Assembly (NCBI GenBank): GCA_003427395.1
Contig: BFEA01000206.1
Coordinates: 1,006,701 to 1,044,811, forward strand
Source of the DNA: Chara braunii
Lineage: Eukaryota > Streptophyta > Charophyceae > Charales > Characeae
Reading direction: 5' to 3'
Length of the DNA: 38,111 nucleotides
The notes under the pieces were generated by a model. That model was not told the origin of the DNA, did no database searches, and saw only the letters and a list, made by a program, of their open reading frames with translations. Within the stretch, counting starts at the first letter, position 1, and the number at the start of each line of letters is the position of its first letter. Shown here in pieces: positions 1 to 8,810 of the stretch. The position numbers and the translations under genes were made by a program.

Positions 1-631
1 AATCGGCGGGCAATATTACTTCCCTCCGGCCAACCGTTGTTCAGGGTTCGTAGATGCTGGGTTTGTCATTATCGATACGCACTTTCCACCCTACTTGATA
101 TTGTTGCCATTTAACGAGCTGATCGTCATCTCGTGGATGGCAGTAGAGACCCATTGGCCTCGAACCCTGTGTATGGATTGCCAGCGCTTCGATCACTACG
201 AAGCGAAGGGTTTCCACTACCGAATACGGAGTGAAGACGAGCATAAGGAAAGAGCCACGCGACTGAGACCATCCACGTCGGACTCAGAACTGACCAGCGA
301 ACGACGTCGAGATTTGATACAGAAACGGGACACGCGAAGCGTACCAAAGCCCTTCCGCTCTAAACGACGGGCCGTGGCATGGTGGGAAGCCCGACAATAC
401 TTTTTGGATTGAATTTGGATTTTTCTCTCTTCACGCCTTGCCCGCGTACGCATTCTGCGACGCGCAAAAGCAATCGACTTGCTTCATCGGACCAACACGG
501 GGGATTTCAGTTTCGTCTGTGTCCCCACACTCAATTTCCAAAAATCCTTGACACACCCCATCTCGTTGTTTTTCTGGGCTTTTTTCCGCACGTCTCACAC
601 TCCGAACGAAAGACGGCACAGGGCGTGAGGT
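1..631 (+). repeat. 5' LTR, 3' part only
   Basis: This stretch is repeated at the right end of the element in two pieces (11293-11737 and 19663-19848) with no indels. The LTR end is set at 631 because homology with the right copy stops at 632 and the primer-binding site begins at 632. The end reads GAGGT rather than the common CA, which is unusual. The U3 portion lies to the left of the window. An alternative is that the true LTR is short (roughly 413-631) and that bases 1-412 are the tail of an upstream tandem copy sharing this LTR; the window cannot separate the two. Confidence 0.8.
2..412 (+). CDS. LTR-associated reading frame, left copy (3' part)
   Basis: An open frame enters from the left edge and ends at TGA 410-412. 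It encodes about 136 residues rich in Arg and aromatic residues, with a CxxC pair near the middle (LCMDC) and a basic C-terminus. The same frame is present in the right copy at 11165-11704. The two copies differ by about a dozen amino acids and neither has an internal stop. Most nucleotide differences are amino-acid changing, so nothing suggests selection since insertion. No family is recognised. Confidence 0.45.
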   Translation: MGGQYYFPPANRCSGFVDAGFVIIDTHFPPYLILLPFNELIVISWMAVETHWPRTLCMDCQRFDHYEAKGFHYRIRSEDEHKERATRLRPSTSDSELTSERRRDLIQKRDTRSVPKPFRSKRRAVAWWEARQYFLD

Positions 632-644
632 TGGTATCGGAGCC
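632..644 (+). other. Primer-binding site, initiator-Met tRNA type
   Basis: TGGTATCGGAGCC directly follows the LTR end. Plant initiator tRNA-Met gives TGGTATCAGAGCC, so there is a single A-to-G mismatch. Animal and yeast initiator tRNAs differ more in the acceptor stem (for example TGGTAGCAGAG in vertebrates). This fixes the LTR boundary and is the best taxonomic clue in the element. Confidence 0.85.
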
Positions 645-656
645 GACACGTGTCGG
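643..656 (+). other. 14-bp perfect palindrome in the leader
   Basis: CCGACACGTGTCGG is fully self-complementary and starts at the last two bases of the primer-binding site. The stem can gain a G-U and an A-U pair in RNA (641-658). Retroviral leaders carry dimerisation palindromes between the primer site and gag, so a similar role is possible here; that is inference from position only. Confidence 0.5.
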
Positions 657-767
657 TTCTGATGATAGTAAGTCGAACTGGCGAGAGGTAGGAGAGACCC
701 TCAACTAGCTCGTCAGGATCGCCCAGTGACCAGGTCTCAGTCTGGTGCGGCTGCACCCGCAATACCA

Positions 768-1607
768 ATGGTGGACGGTACGAGGGTGATCGTTAGCATC
801 CCTGCCCCCTTCCCCTTCTTCCCTAACCATACCCATCCCGAGGCTTGGCTAGAAGTTGTTGAAGCTCAAAACTACAACGCAACCGATCTTCCCCACGTTC
901 TGACATTGCTACTCCGCAATACGTCGCATGACTGGTTTAAAAAACGTACGTGGGTAGATTGGGATAGTTTCAAGCAAGCCTTCTTGGCTCGATTCGATAC
1001 GGTTAGTGAAGATGCCGCCTGGTACGTACTCAAAAATCGACCACAAGGACCAGGGGAATTGTTGCCCGATTTCGTCGATCGATTTCAAACCACGTTGGAC
1101 AAATCCGGGCGAGACGAGAAATCCGCTCGAGATTTGTTCATTGATCACCTACGAAGTCCGACATTGAAAGGGAAACTGCAGAAAAAGGTCCCGCCGAAAA
1201 CACACCAGTTATCAGCTATCATCGCTAAAGCACTGGAACTAGACCTGGCGGATACAAAAAAATATATCAGTCAGGGAGACGAGGATATTGCAGATACCAT
1301 ACGGGATGTAACAGCTAAAAGGCGATCATGGCTGCAGGCGGTCGAACGGTTTTACCCCCGCCCCAACCATGACCTTCCCGGCGGGATCGTTTCCGATATC
1401 CCGCCTGCTTCTTCTTCCTCTCCTCCCGTGAATCAATCGATCGCGACAGTCAAAAGCGGAATCTCACCCGAACCCCCTTCGCCGGCCATAACCAACTTAC
1501 ATCTTGCCCAGATGATCCACACGGCCACCACCATGGATGAGCAATTTGATCCAAATGCAGACCGCTCATATGGAATGAATGGAACAGATAATGAGCAGGC
1601 TAATTAA
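768..1607 (+). CDS. gag: Gag, capsid part
   Basis: The first in-frame ATG is at 768, with the frame open upstream of it. The product is 279 residues. Residues around 55-150 have the retrotransposon Gag core pattern (DWFKKR, then WDSFKQAFLARF, then a stretch ending FIDHLRSPTLKGKL). The C-terminal part is Pro/Ser-rich. The frame ends at TAA 1605-1607 and overlaps the next frame from 1579. Just upstream of the overlap GAAT occurs twice in tandem (about 1572-1579); removing one copy would put the capsid and zinc-knuckle frames in register, so this is probably a 4-bp duplication frameshift. A programmed frameshift is the alternative. Confidence 0.85.
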   Translation: MVDGTRVIVSIPAPFPFFPNHTHPEAWLEVVEAQNYNATDLPHVLTLLLRNTSHDWFKKRTWVDWDSFKQAFLARFDTVSEDAAWYVLKNRPQGPGELLPDFVDRFQTTLDKSGRDEKSARDLFIDHLRSPTLKGKLQKKVPPKTHQLSAIIAKALELDLADTKKYISQGDEDIADTIRDVTAKRRSWLQAVERFYPRPNHDLPGGIVSDIPPASSSSPPVNQSIATVKSGISPEPPSPAITNLHLAQMIHTATTMDEQFDPNADRSYGMNGTDNEQAN

Positions 1608-2292
1608 GCCTAACCCGGCTCCTGCTCGGCCTGCCCCTGCATCATTTCCACTCTTACCTGCCCCACCTGCTCCAGGGTTCGCACCTCAGTTCCCTCATCT
1701 AGCTAATCCAGCAGGAAAGATCGAGTGCTTTAACTGCAAACAGCCCGGGCATTTCGCCCGTGACTGTCCGCAGCCGAAACGTAATCAGCCTCCCCCTGCT
1801 GCGGCCCCGGTCGTCCTTAATCAAGGACGAGTGGCCGCTCTGATGGATACGGACCAAGGAGGAGAACTCGTGGCATATGCCCCCGAGCAGCCTTCCCCTT
1901 CGATGGCAACGGCGTCGACCTCGGGAGCTTCTTCCTCTGACGCTGCTGACGTGGTCGATCCCCTCGAGTATCTTCATCTCGCAGGCATGATCGGAGCGAT
2001 CCGATCGGCCCCAGATGATCTCAAATGGGTCGATCGCGAATCCAATCCTGGATCGCAGTTTCGGACAGGAGACATTGATGTATTGAAAATGCTCAAGCAA
2101 CTAGATATTCGCGTTCCTATCCCAGTAGGACATCTGCTCACCATATCTGAAGCGGCGAACGATAAATTTTTACAACATTGCCAGAAAAATAAAAAGCGCT
2201 TTACCTATCAGCGCATACAACGGATGTTGAAGAAGAAGGAAGGAAGCGAGGAAGTTGCACCCCCCGAGCCTGACGCATACAACGGATGTTGA
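1579..2292 (+). CDS. gag: Gag, nucleocapsid part with CCHC zinc knuckle
   Basis: The frame holds a Pro-rich stretch and then a canonical knuckle CX2CX4HX4C (C50, C53, H58, C63; bases 1726-1767). Such knuckles bind the RNA genome in Gag proteins. The frame runs on into a region linking to protease and ends in the second copy of a 62-bp tandem duplication. Because 62 is not a multiple of three, the duplication breaks the frame at TGA 2290-2292. The ATG at 1579 is probably internal rather than a true start. Confidence 0.85.
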   Translation: MEQIMSRLIKPNPAPARPAPASFPLLPAPPAPGFAPQFPHLANPAGKIECFNCKQPGHFARDCPQPKRNQPPPAAAPVVLNQGRVAALMDTDQGGELVAYAPEQPSPSMATASTSGASSSDAADVVDPLEYLHLAGMIGAIRSAPDDLKWVDRESNPGSQFRTGDIDVLKMLKQLDIRVPIPVGHLLTISEAANDKFLQHCQKNKKRFTYQRIQRMLKKKEGSEEVAPPEPDAYNGC

Positions 2293-2336
2293 AGAAGAAG
2301 GAAGGAAGCGAGGAAGTTGCACCCCCCGAGCCTGAC
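2213..2336 (+). repeat. Perfect 62-bp tandem duplication inside gag-pol
   Basis: Bases 2213-2274 are repeated exactly at 2275-2336. The duplicated peptide (MLKKKEGSEEVAPPEPD) occurs at the end of the upstream frame and at the start of the downstream one. The shift of 62 changes the frame and separates Gag from protease. Absence of any difference between the copies suggests a recent event or an assembly artefact. Confidence 0.95.
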
Positions 2337-3716
2337 ACGAGAGAACCTGAACCCGAAGCCGCACGAATAGCAGCGATCTCTTTAGCAGAAAAAAATCACT
2401 TCGTACGAGCTCGGCCGGTATTATGGAAAAGTGCGGAATGTGATTGTGAAGTTTGGGGCAAGCCGTTTAATGCCCTTATTGACACAGGGTCTTCTGCCGT
2501 GGTCATATCATTTGATACTGTCAAAAAGACGGAACGACTTGGATCCATTCTTCCTCAATCTGGCAAAGACAATTATGTCTCTGCCGACGAGGAAGCAATG
2601 AACATCGTAGGCATTATCGAGAACGTGGCTGTAAAAGTCGGACGAGTACACGTTCTTGTTAACGCGCTCGTAATAGATGTACGTTCCTATTCGGTGTTGT
2701 TGGGATTACCTTGGGCGATGGCGGTAGGCGCACGTCTGCATTTCGATTCGAAACAATTGGTGCTCACGCAAACTGGGGGAAAGCCTCAAACTGTTCCCTT
2801 GCGAGTTTCCACCAGAACGATAAAACGGGTCCCTAACTCGGCCCAAATTGGGATGATTCGATGCATTGATCCCAAGGAGCGCTCTCCCTCGAGCCTCAGG
2901 GAACAGGAATACGAAGAAGAGTTGCCCAGTGAAGATGAATGGAAGCATCTGGTCGAACTTTTCGAACGAGAAATTCCCGAAGAATATCAAGTGTGCCCCG
3001 ACACCACCCGAAGTTTCCACGTGGATGCCGGAGACAGCTTGTGCACGCCTCTAACAACCCAGGTCAGTCCTTCGGTCCTCCTCGGGGAACCTATATTACA
3101 ACTATCCGACCTGGCTGATGATTTGGGACCCCCTCGCACCCTGTACGAAGGAGCTCTCTCCTTACGATCGCGCTACCAGCTAACAAAATGGTATTTGGAT
3201 GTTTCTGTTTTTCCACCCAGATCGTTGCTAACGACAGGAGCCACCATTGCCTTGATTAAACAGGAGGCGGAAGCACCGGTAAGTGATGTACCTGACCTAC
3301 TGCAAGAAATGACCGACCTAACGGGGCTAACTGTGGAACCAACCTCGATTGGTTCAGAGACTGATGCTGAAGCCAAAGAAACGGAGATGATCAGCCCCGC
3401 TGAGTCCCAGATGATAGCAACTGTCTTCTCTGTTCGCACCAGTAGTTCCGTTTTCTCTAGTATTCATGATTGGCAGGAACGGCCGGTTGATTGGGTCGAT
3501 ATGCCCCTTAAGATTTTCGGGGAATCAACAATCACCCTGCCAGGTCATGTCCCCGCGAAACCTCGAAAATCATTAATCCGTGTGTTGAATGGTTACGCCG
3601 AAGTATTGAGCATACACGATAACGACATCGGCTTAACTAATATGATCGAGCATGCCATTCTCACGGGAGACCATCCGCCCATTAGCTGCGCTCCCTACCG
3701 ATACTCGACAGCTTAA
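2286..3716 (+). CDS. pol: Pol: aspartic protease and start of reverse transcriptase
   Basis: The product is 476 residues. The protease active site is LIDTGSSA at residues 64-71 (DTGS at 2481-2492), followed by the expected LLGLPW segment. After a linker of about 230 residues the C-terminus enters the RT fold (HAILTGDHPPI, then PYRY). The frame stops at TAA 3714-3716, but the same frame continues downstream as obvious RT, so this is a premature stop in the polyprotein. The ATG at 2286 lies in the duplicated segment and is unlikely to be the native start. Confidence 0.85.
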   Translation: MLKKKEGSEEVAPPEPDTREPEPEAARIAAISLAEKNHFVRARPVLWKSAECDCEVWGKPFNALIDTGSSAVVISFDTVKKTERLGSILPQSGKDNYVSADEEAMNIVGIIENVAVKVGRVHVLVNALVIDVRSYSVLLGLPWAMAVGARLHFDSKQLVLTQTGGKPQTVPLRVSTRTIKRVPNSAQIGMIRCIDPKERSPSSLREQEYEEELPSEDEWKHLVELFEREIPEEYQVCPDTTRSFHVDAGDSLCTPLTTQVSPSVLLGEPILQLSDLADDLGPPRTLYEGALSLRSRYQLTKWYLDVSVFPPRSLLTTGATIALIKQEAEAPVSDVPDLLQEMTDLTGLTVEPTSIGSETDAEAKETEMISPAESQMIATVFSVRTSSSVFSSIHDWQERPVDWVDMPLKIFGESTITLPGHVPAKPRKSLIRVLNGYAEVLSIHDNDIGLTNMIEHAILTGDHPPISCAPYRYSTA

Positions 3717-4967
3717 AGAGCGGCCGTTTTTCAACGGATTAAGGAGTTCGAAGCTAATGGATGGATCGAACCCGCTATAGGTCCATGGTCTTTCCCTGTA
3801 GTGATCGTGCCTAAAAAGGCCGGAGGGATTCGCATTTGTATTGATTACCGAAAATTGAATGATATCACGATTAAAGATGTGTACCCTCTCCCCCGGATTG
3901 ATGAGTTGTTGGATGCGATTGGGAGTGCTCGATTTTTCAGCAAGTTTGATGTTCGCCATGGGTTCCATCATCTTCTTATCCGAGAGGAAGATCGTCCGAA
4001 AACAGCGTTTGTGCTTTTCGAAGGTACGTGGCAATGGATTCGATGTCCGATGGGTATCTGCAACGCCCCCGCGACCTTTCAGCGGGCCATGAACATGGTT
4101 TTTCAGAATTTCGTGAGGAAGACTCGTTTGGCGCAGAGTATCATAAACTACTGCGTGATTGTGTACATGGATGACATCTGGGTGTATTCAAGTTCCTACG
4201 AGGGACACGTGCAACACATCGAATGGACACTGCATGCGTTACGAGATGCGGGTTTCAAGGTGGCGCTTGAGAAGTGTCAGTTTTTCCTCACCACCATTTC
4301 CTTCCTAGGGCACGTGGTGACAGACAAGGGACTCCAACCGGAGTTGCAAAAGGTGGCAGCTGTCAGGGATGCGCCGGTGCCTACGACTATCACGCAAGTT
4401 CGCGCCTTTCTGGGCCTAGCCTCGTACTACCGAAGATCTATCAAGGGCTTCGCGGCAATTGCGGGACCCCTCACAAATCTGTTGCGCAAGGATCAGCCGT
4501 TGATCTGGACGCCGGAGTGCGATCAAGCGTTTTCCAAACTCAAGGCCGCTCTCATTTCGGCTCCGGTCTTTATAAGACCGGATCCCGAAAAACCTTTTGT
4601 TCTCATCACTGACTGACAGCCAGAGGCGATTTCGGCGATCCTCGCCCAGGTGGGACCAAGCGGACTCGAGAGTGTGGTGGAGTATGCGTCCAAATCATTG
4701 CCCGCCTGCAAGCGCAACTACGCCGCTCCAACGGGAGAATGCTATGCGACTCTCTGGGGAATCAGTCACTTTTGTGCTTACCTGTACGGGTGAAAATTCA
4801 CCCTGGTGACTGATCATGAGCCCCTGTTGGCTCTGAAGAAGTCGAAGGATTACTCGGGCATGATTGGGCGATGGGCAACGGTGCTGCAAAGCATGGACTT
4901 TGACATTCATCATCGGAAGCACGAGAGACACGGGAATGCGGACGGACTGACATGGCTGCACCGTTGA
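3717..4967 (+). pseudogene. pol: Pol: reverse transcriptase and RNase H, interrupted
   Basis: This continues the upstream frame after the TAA. The stretch 3801-4616 is open and carries the RT palm: FSKFD, CPMGICNAPATFQ, and the catalytic YMDD at 4164-4175 followed by the FLG(H/L) segments typical of Ty3 RT. RNase H follows in the same frame, with the acidic residues in LITD, GECYA, VTDHEP and GNADG. It is cut by TGA at 4614-4616 and TGA at 4791-4793 and ends at TGA 4965-4967. The catalytic residues visible are retained, so decay is by stops rather than by loss of domains. Confidence 0.9.
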
Positions 4968-4968
4968 G

Positions 4969-5064
4969 AAAGTTCCGAAGAATGAGGAGGTGATTCCGTG
5001 GAACGAACCTGAACAGAAGATTGGACCCCGGAACGGCCAAGTGGAGATTTTGTCGAAGCAGTAA
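4969..5064 (+). other. Short coding-like tail after RNase H
   Basis: In the +1 frame relative to RNase H there is an open stretch (starting KVPKNEEVIPWNEPEQK) ending at TAA 5062-5064. It looks like the natural end of the RT-RNase H polyprotein after a small frame change near 4965. The next frame starts 49 nt later at ATG 5114, after a pyrimidine-rich stretch. Confidence 0.4.
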
Positions 5065-5113
5065 GTGGCACGAGAACTAATTTGTCTGTTCTACTCTCTC
5101 CTCCTCTGTCATC

Positions 5114-6828
5114 ATGACTACCTCGCCTGCCTCCGCAACCCCTTCTTCTCCTACTAACTCTCCCCCTCTCACCTCCTCGGCTTTCTTCGCCACTCTCCCC
5201 GATAAATTCTGTTATTTTGGCTCGTGTATTGCACGGGTTTATGGGGTCGACTGTCATCCCTTCGAGACCGGATTTGTTGATTGGGTAGAATGTGCCACGT
5301 GTGTCAATTGTGCGCACGGGGCCTGTGTTCGATATCGAACGAGTAGCAAGGAATGAAGATGCCCCCTGTGTAGAACAAACAAACTCCCCACGGAGGTTCG
5401 ATTCGAAGCCGCCCGAACAAACAGCCCTGAATACGACGAAAAATACCGACGAGCGGAGGTTTGGACGAATAAAATTTTATTAGCGAAATTAGCGGGATTA
5501 TCATTGGTCCACCTCACCAAACACGACAGACGTAAGGCGACCGAGAGATCTCGGGACTATCGATGGATCAACGCTCATTTGGAAAAGCTTAAAACTGACG
5601 GATCAGGTTCGTGGTTGACGGTTCCCCATCCATTCCAGAGATACGATTGGATCCGATCTGCTCACGAAGAACAGGCCGCTCATTTCGCAATACGTGTCAC
5701 GGAGGCAACTATAGATGGTCCAATATACGAAATGATGTCAGATACATTGTCGCTAACTGTCTGGTCTGTGCCGCTGATCGCGCCCCTATACGGGGACCAA
5801 ACACGATAGTACCAACAGAAGTAGAGCGTCCTTTCCAGCGAGTCAGTATGGACACGACAGATATCGACGTGCCACCTGGCCCAAACCGCTGTGAATATTC
5901 TATCCTGTTAGTTTTAATTGACCATTTTTCTAAACACATCGAAGTCTATCCCTGTAAGACCCGAAAGGCCGTAGAAATAGCCACGTACATCGAACGATTC
6001 CTCTATACCCATCTAGATACGGAAGAAATTATAACCGACAGTGGGTCTGAATTCAAAGGTGAGGTAGAAGAACTGCTTGCGCGAAGGGGCGTCACGCTCC
6101 GCCATACGACACCCTATGTGTCCCAGTCGAACGGGTTGGCCGAGAATGCCAACCATATGATTAAAACCGCCCTTCGCAGGAACTTAGCGGCACACGACAC
6201 GCGTCCTTGGCCCGAGATCGTATATCAGATTGTCGGGATCCACCGGGCCACTACCCATGAGTCCACGGGATTTACCCCCTTTCAACTTCGAACTAATAGC
6301 CTCCCCTGTGTCGACTACCGGGGTAACTCAGAAATTGTCGAAGCAGGGGGTAGACACACGCATGCAGCTCTCAAGGCTAAGGCCAAAAGGTACACCGAAT
6401 TAATGGAACGGGCCGTCCCGAAGCTAGCCCGAAAAAGGCAAAGAATGACCGAACTGGCCCACGGTAGACAGGTTTGTAGCTACGAGGCTCGGAATGGAAA
6501 TGCTGGGCCCCATCATCAATATAAATTAGGGGACCTAGTGCAGGTACGTAAATATGCACGCGACCGGAAACTCGCTCCCAAGTTTTCTGGCCGTTTTCAC
6601 GTTGTCGAGCTCGGATCCAATAGCGCCAACACGGTGCGCATCGCGCCTGAGGCTAGTGCCAGCCATAACTCTGTCCCCATCGCCCGGCATACCTCCTACC
6701 TCCATCTTCTTCCTCCTTCTGATCTTCCTCCCTCTTCTTCCTCGGAAAGCGAGGAGAACGACGACGATCTAACTCTCTCTCCTCTTCCTCCCTCTTGTCC
6801 TTCGTCTTCCTCTCCTACCTCGCCATGA
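5114..6828 (+). pseudogene. Integrase on its own frame, with Cys-rich N-terminal extension
   Basis: The frame starts at ATG 5114 with a Ser/Thr/Pro-rich leader, then a Cys/His cluster (C33, C38, C47, H48, C60, C63, C66, H68, C71) continued after TGA 5354-5356 by CPLC. The integrase zinc-binding region follows (AHEEQAAH, then NCLVC), with a frame change near 5710 where a few residues seem deleted. The catalytic core is intact from there: Asp in MDTTD, Asp in ITDSGSEF and Glu in NGLAENANH, i.e. DD35E. A GPY/F-like module (KLGDLVQVRKY, KFSGRFHVVE) and a Ser/acid-rich tail complete it. The TGA stop at 6826-6828 overlaps the ATG of the next frame. Separation of integrase from RT by a stop, a gap and a new ATG is unusual for Ty3/gypsy. 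Confidence 0.85.
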
Positions 6829-7307
6829 GTTTTATCACGGAGCGGGTTCTTGACGCACAGCTGTTGCAGCCACGTGGCCACATCTCAAAGATTCGGCAAG
6901 TTTGTCACCCTCGGCTCAATGCGGATCTTCGGCGTTTGATGCGATTCTTCTGCGACGAAGGTATCTGTACCGCCGCCGCGTTTCGAATCGAAGGAAGTCC
7001 TCACGCAATAGTATTCGCGGAGGTAACCACAGTTCATCGGCGAGCGGGTCCCAGAACGAGCCACGTCACCACGGTTGCGGCGTTCAGCGGCGACATCAGC
7101 TCGGTCAATCCGCAGTGACATACCGCAATCTTGACCTCGCTGCGCGAGTGGACGGAGCAAGTGTCCAACGTGTGGCAGCACGTTCTCGCCCGACCTGGGT
7201 ATAACCTCATCCTGATCTTTGCACCGGATCTTGGCGATATTCGCCGATCACCGTGCGAGCGGCGAGTTGCGATCCCAACCCTCGTCCCCTTCCCACATCC
7301 CCAATGA
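6825..7307 (+). pseudogene. Accessory ORF A, unknown function
   Basis: ATG 6825 overlaps the integrase stop (ATGA 6825-6828). The frame encodes 160 residues, with one in-frame TGA at 7116-7118; coding-like sequence continues on both sides of it. The first part is basic (HISKIRQVCHPRLNADLRRLMRFFCDEG) and the second has an amphipathic stretch (ILTSLREWTEQVSNVWQHVL). It stops at TGA 7305-7307, overlapping ATG 7304 of the next frame. No known family is recognised and no membrane segment is clear. Confidence 0.55.
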
Positions 7308-8179
7308 ACCACGCCGATCTTCTCGCTCCTCTCTCTATCTTCGGTCTCCCCTCTCTTTTTCCCACCTTCTGGCAATCCGATCTTCATCCCTCTCTTTCCT
7401 TCACGTTCGAACCCCTTTCTGTCCCACTTATCAATCCTGGACATTGGCGGCTGTGGTGCAAAACTTTTGACGAATTGTCCTTCTGCCTGGCCCGAGTACA
7501 GGTCACGTGGACGGGCACTAGCGAGCATCCCACGTGGATCGAGAACCCGGAGCTGCTGATCATACAGGCCTGAAGGACTAACGTGGAGGGCGATCTTCTT
7601 GGCTTTCTCTTTGGATTGGTACAGCCGGGGCGCCGCCAGCTGATTGCACAGGAGCTCATCGCACCGATCGTGCAATTGGCGGACGATCTCTCGCCCGACA
7701 TCTATTCACAGAGTGACGATAGTCCTGCTCCGTACATTTTCGAGCGATCATTGGATCCGTACCTTCAGTGGACTGCGTGCTTGGAAGAACCTAGGGACGA
7801 GGATACGCTACCATCGCGGCAGGAGTATCTGAAGCCGTACGATATCATCCCTCACGCCTTCTATCCGAGGGCAGAGGAAGTGGTGATCGACGACGACGAC
7901 GAAGAGGACGAAGACGAGGAAACATCGGAGGAGGGAAACTATAGTGAATATAGCGAGGGCGAGCTGAGCGAAGGAGAAGAGGAGGAAGAAGAAACCGGAT
8001 CTGAGTGGGAAGCCTTGCCGGAGGAAGCGACGCGTACGGGAACGGAGGCGGAAGATCCGGAAGCGGCGCGAAAGCGCGAAGAAATTGCCACCGGGAAGCG
8101 CCAGCTGGAGTTCGCCAGCAAAGCAAGCCTGCGCATCGGTAACGATCTGACCAGGGATCCAGAGCCGCCGAAGCCCTAA
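7304..8179 (+). pseudogene. Accessory ORF B, acidic protein, unknown function
   Basis: The frame starts at ATG 7304 inside the stop of ORF A and ends at TAA 8177-8179. It has one internal TGA at 7571-7573 and otherwise 291 codons. The N-terminal part is hydrophobic and aromatic. The C-terminal half holds a long Asp/Glu-rich stretch (about 7880-8040) and then a basic/polar end. The part after 7573 is open without an ATG near its start, which supports one original frame broken by a stop. The family is unknown. The acidic tail could serve nuclear or chromatin contacts, which is speculation. Confidence 0.55.
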
Positions 8180-8180
8180 G

Positions 8181-8810
8181 ATGGCGACCCTGCGGCCGCC
8201 ACCTCAAGTACCGCGCGACGGAGACGGAGCCGATCCCCCTCCTCCTCCAGCCCCACCCGTCCCCCAGTTCGTCCACGTACCGATGCGGGCGATAGGCCTT
8301 CGTCCTCGGATGCTGTCCTGCCGACCCCTTGATTTCCTCACCCTCGAGCAGATCCGTACCCCCGTCACCTTCCCTTCTCATCCCTTCCTTCCCCATCTCT
8401 TCCGCGACTTCTATTCTACCCGCCTACTCGCCACTGTCCACCCCCACGCCTCCCTTCAATCCGCTGCCCCCACGTTCTGCTGGCATCTCCTGCTGTTCAG
8501 CGCTGCATGGGAGCGATGCAACGTGGTAGAGGTTTACTGTGTTGCCACGGGGACAATCCCCGCCTGCCGCCACTATGAGTTCTTTCGAGCGGCGCTTTTC
8601 CGCACCCTCTGCTCCTTCTATCGCGACTACCTTGCTTCTCTCCCCCGCAGCGGCGATCACTTCCCTCGCTTCCACCGGATCATCCGATATGAGGAACTTC
8701 CGGTGACGATGGAAGGGATGAATCGCTTCCTACCCCCCCTTCCTCCCCATCGACCCCGTGAAATCCCCCCCATGTACCGCCTTTATTGGCCCATTCTAAC
8801 TAGGAGGTAG
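8181..8810 (+). CDS. Accessory ORF D, unknown function
   Basis: ATG 8181 follows the stop of ORF B by one base (TAAGATG). The frame is intact for 209 residues: a Pro-rich N-terminus, then a mixed globular-looking stretch rich in aromatics, Cys and Arg (WERCNVVEVYCVATG, FFRAALFRTLCSFYRDYL), ending at TAG 8808-8810. No signal peptide or typical envelope features are seen. A further open stretch follows in another frame from 8800, so the protein may once have been longer. Confidence 0.55.
   Translation: MATLRPPPQVPRDGDGADPPPPPAPPVPQFVHVPMRAIGLRPRMLSCRPLDFLTLEQIRTPVTFPSHPFLPHLFRDFYSTRLLATVHPHASLQSAAPTFCWHLLLFSAAWERCNVVEVYCVATGTIPACRHYEFFRAALFRTLCSFYRDYLASLPRSGDHFPRFHRIIRYEELPVTMEGMNRFLPPLPPHRPREIPPMYRLYWPILTRR

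Noticed and set aside
3714-7573. TGA read as an amino acid (altered genetic code)
   Set aside because: TGA also serves as the apparent true stop of several frames (6826, 7305, 9082) and of the LTR frame, and point decay explains the rest.
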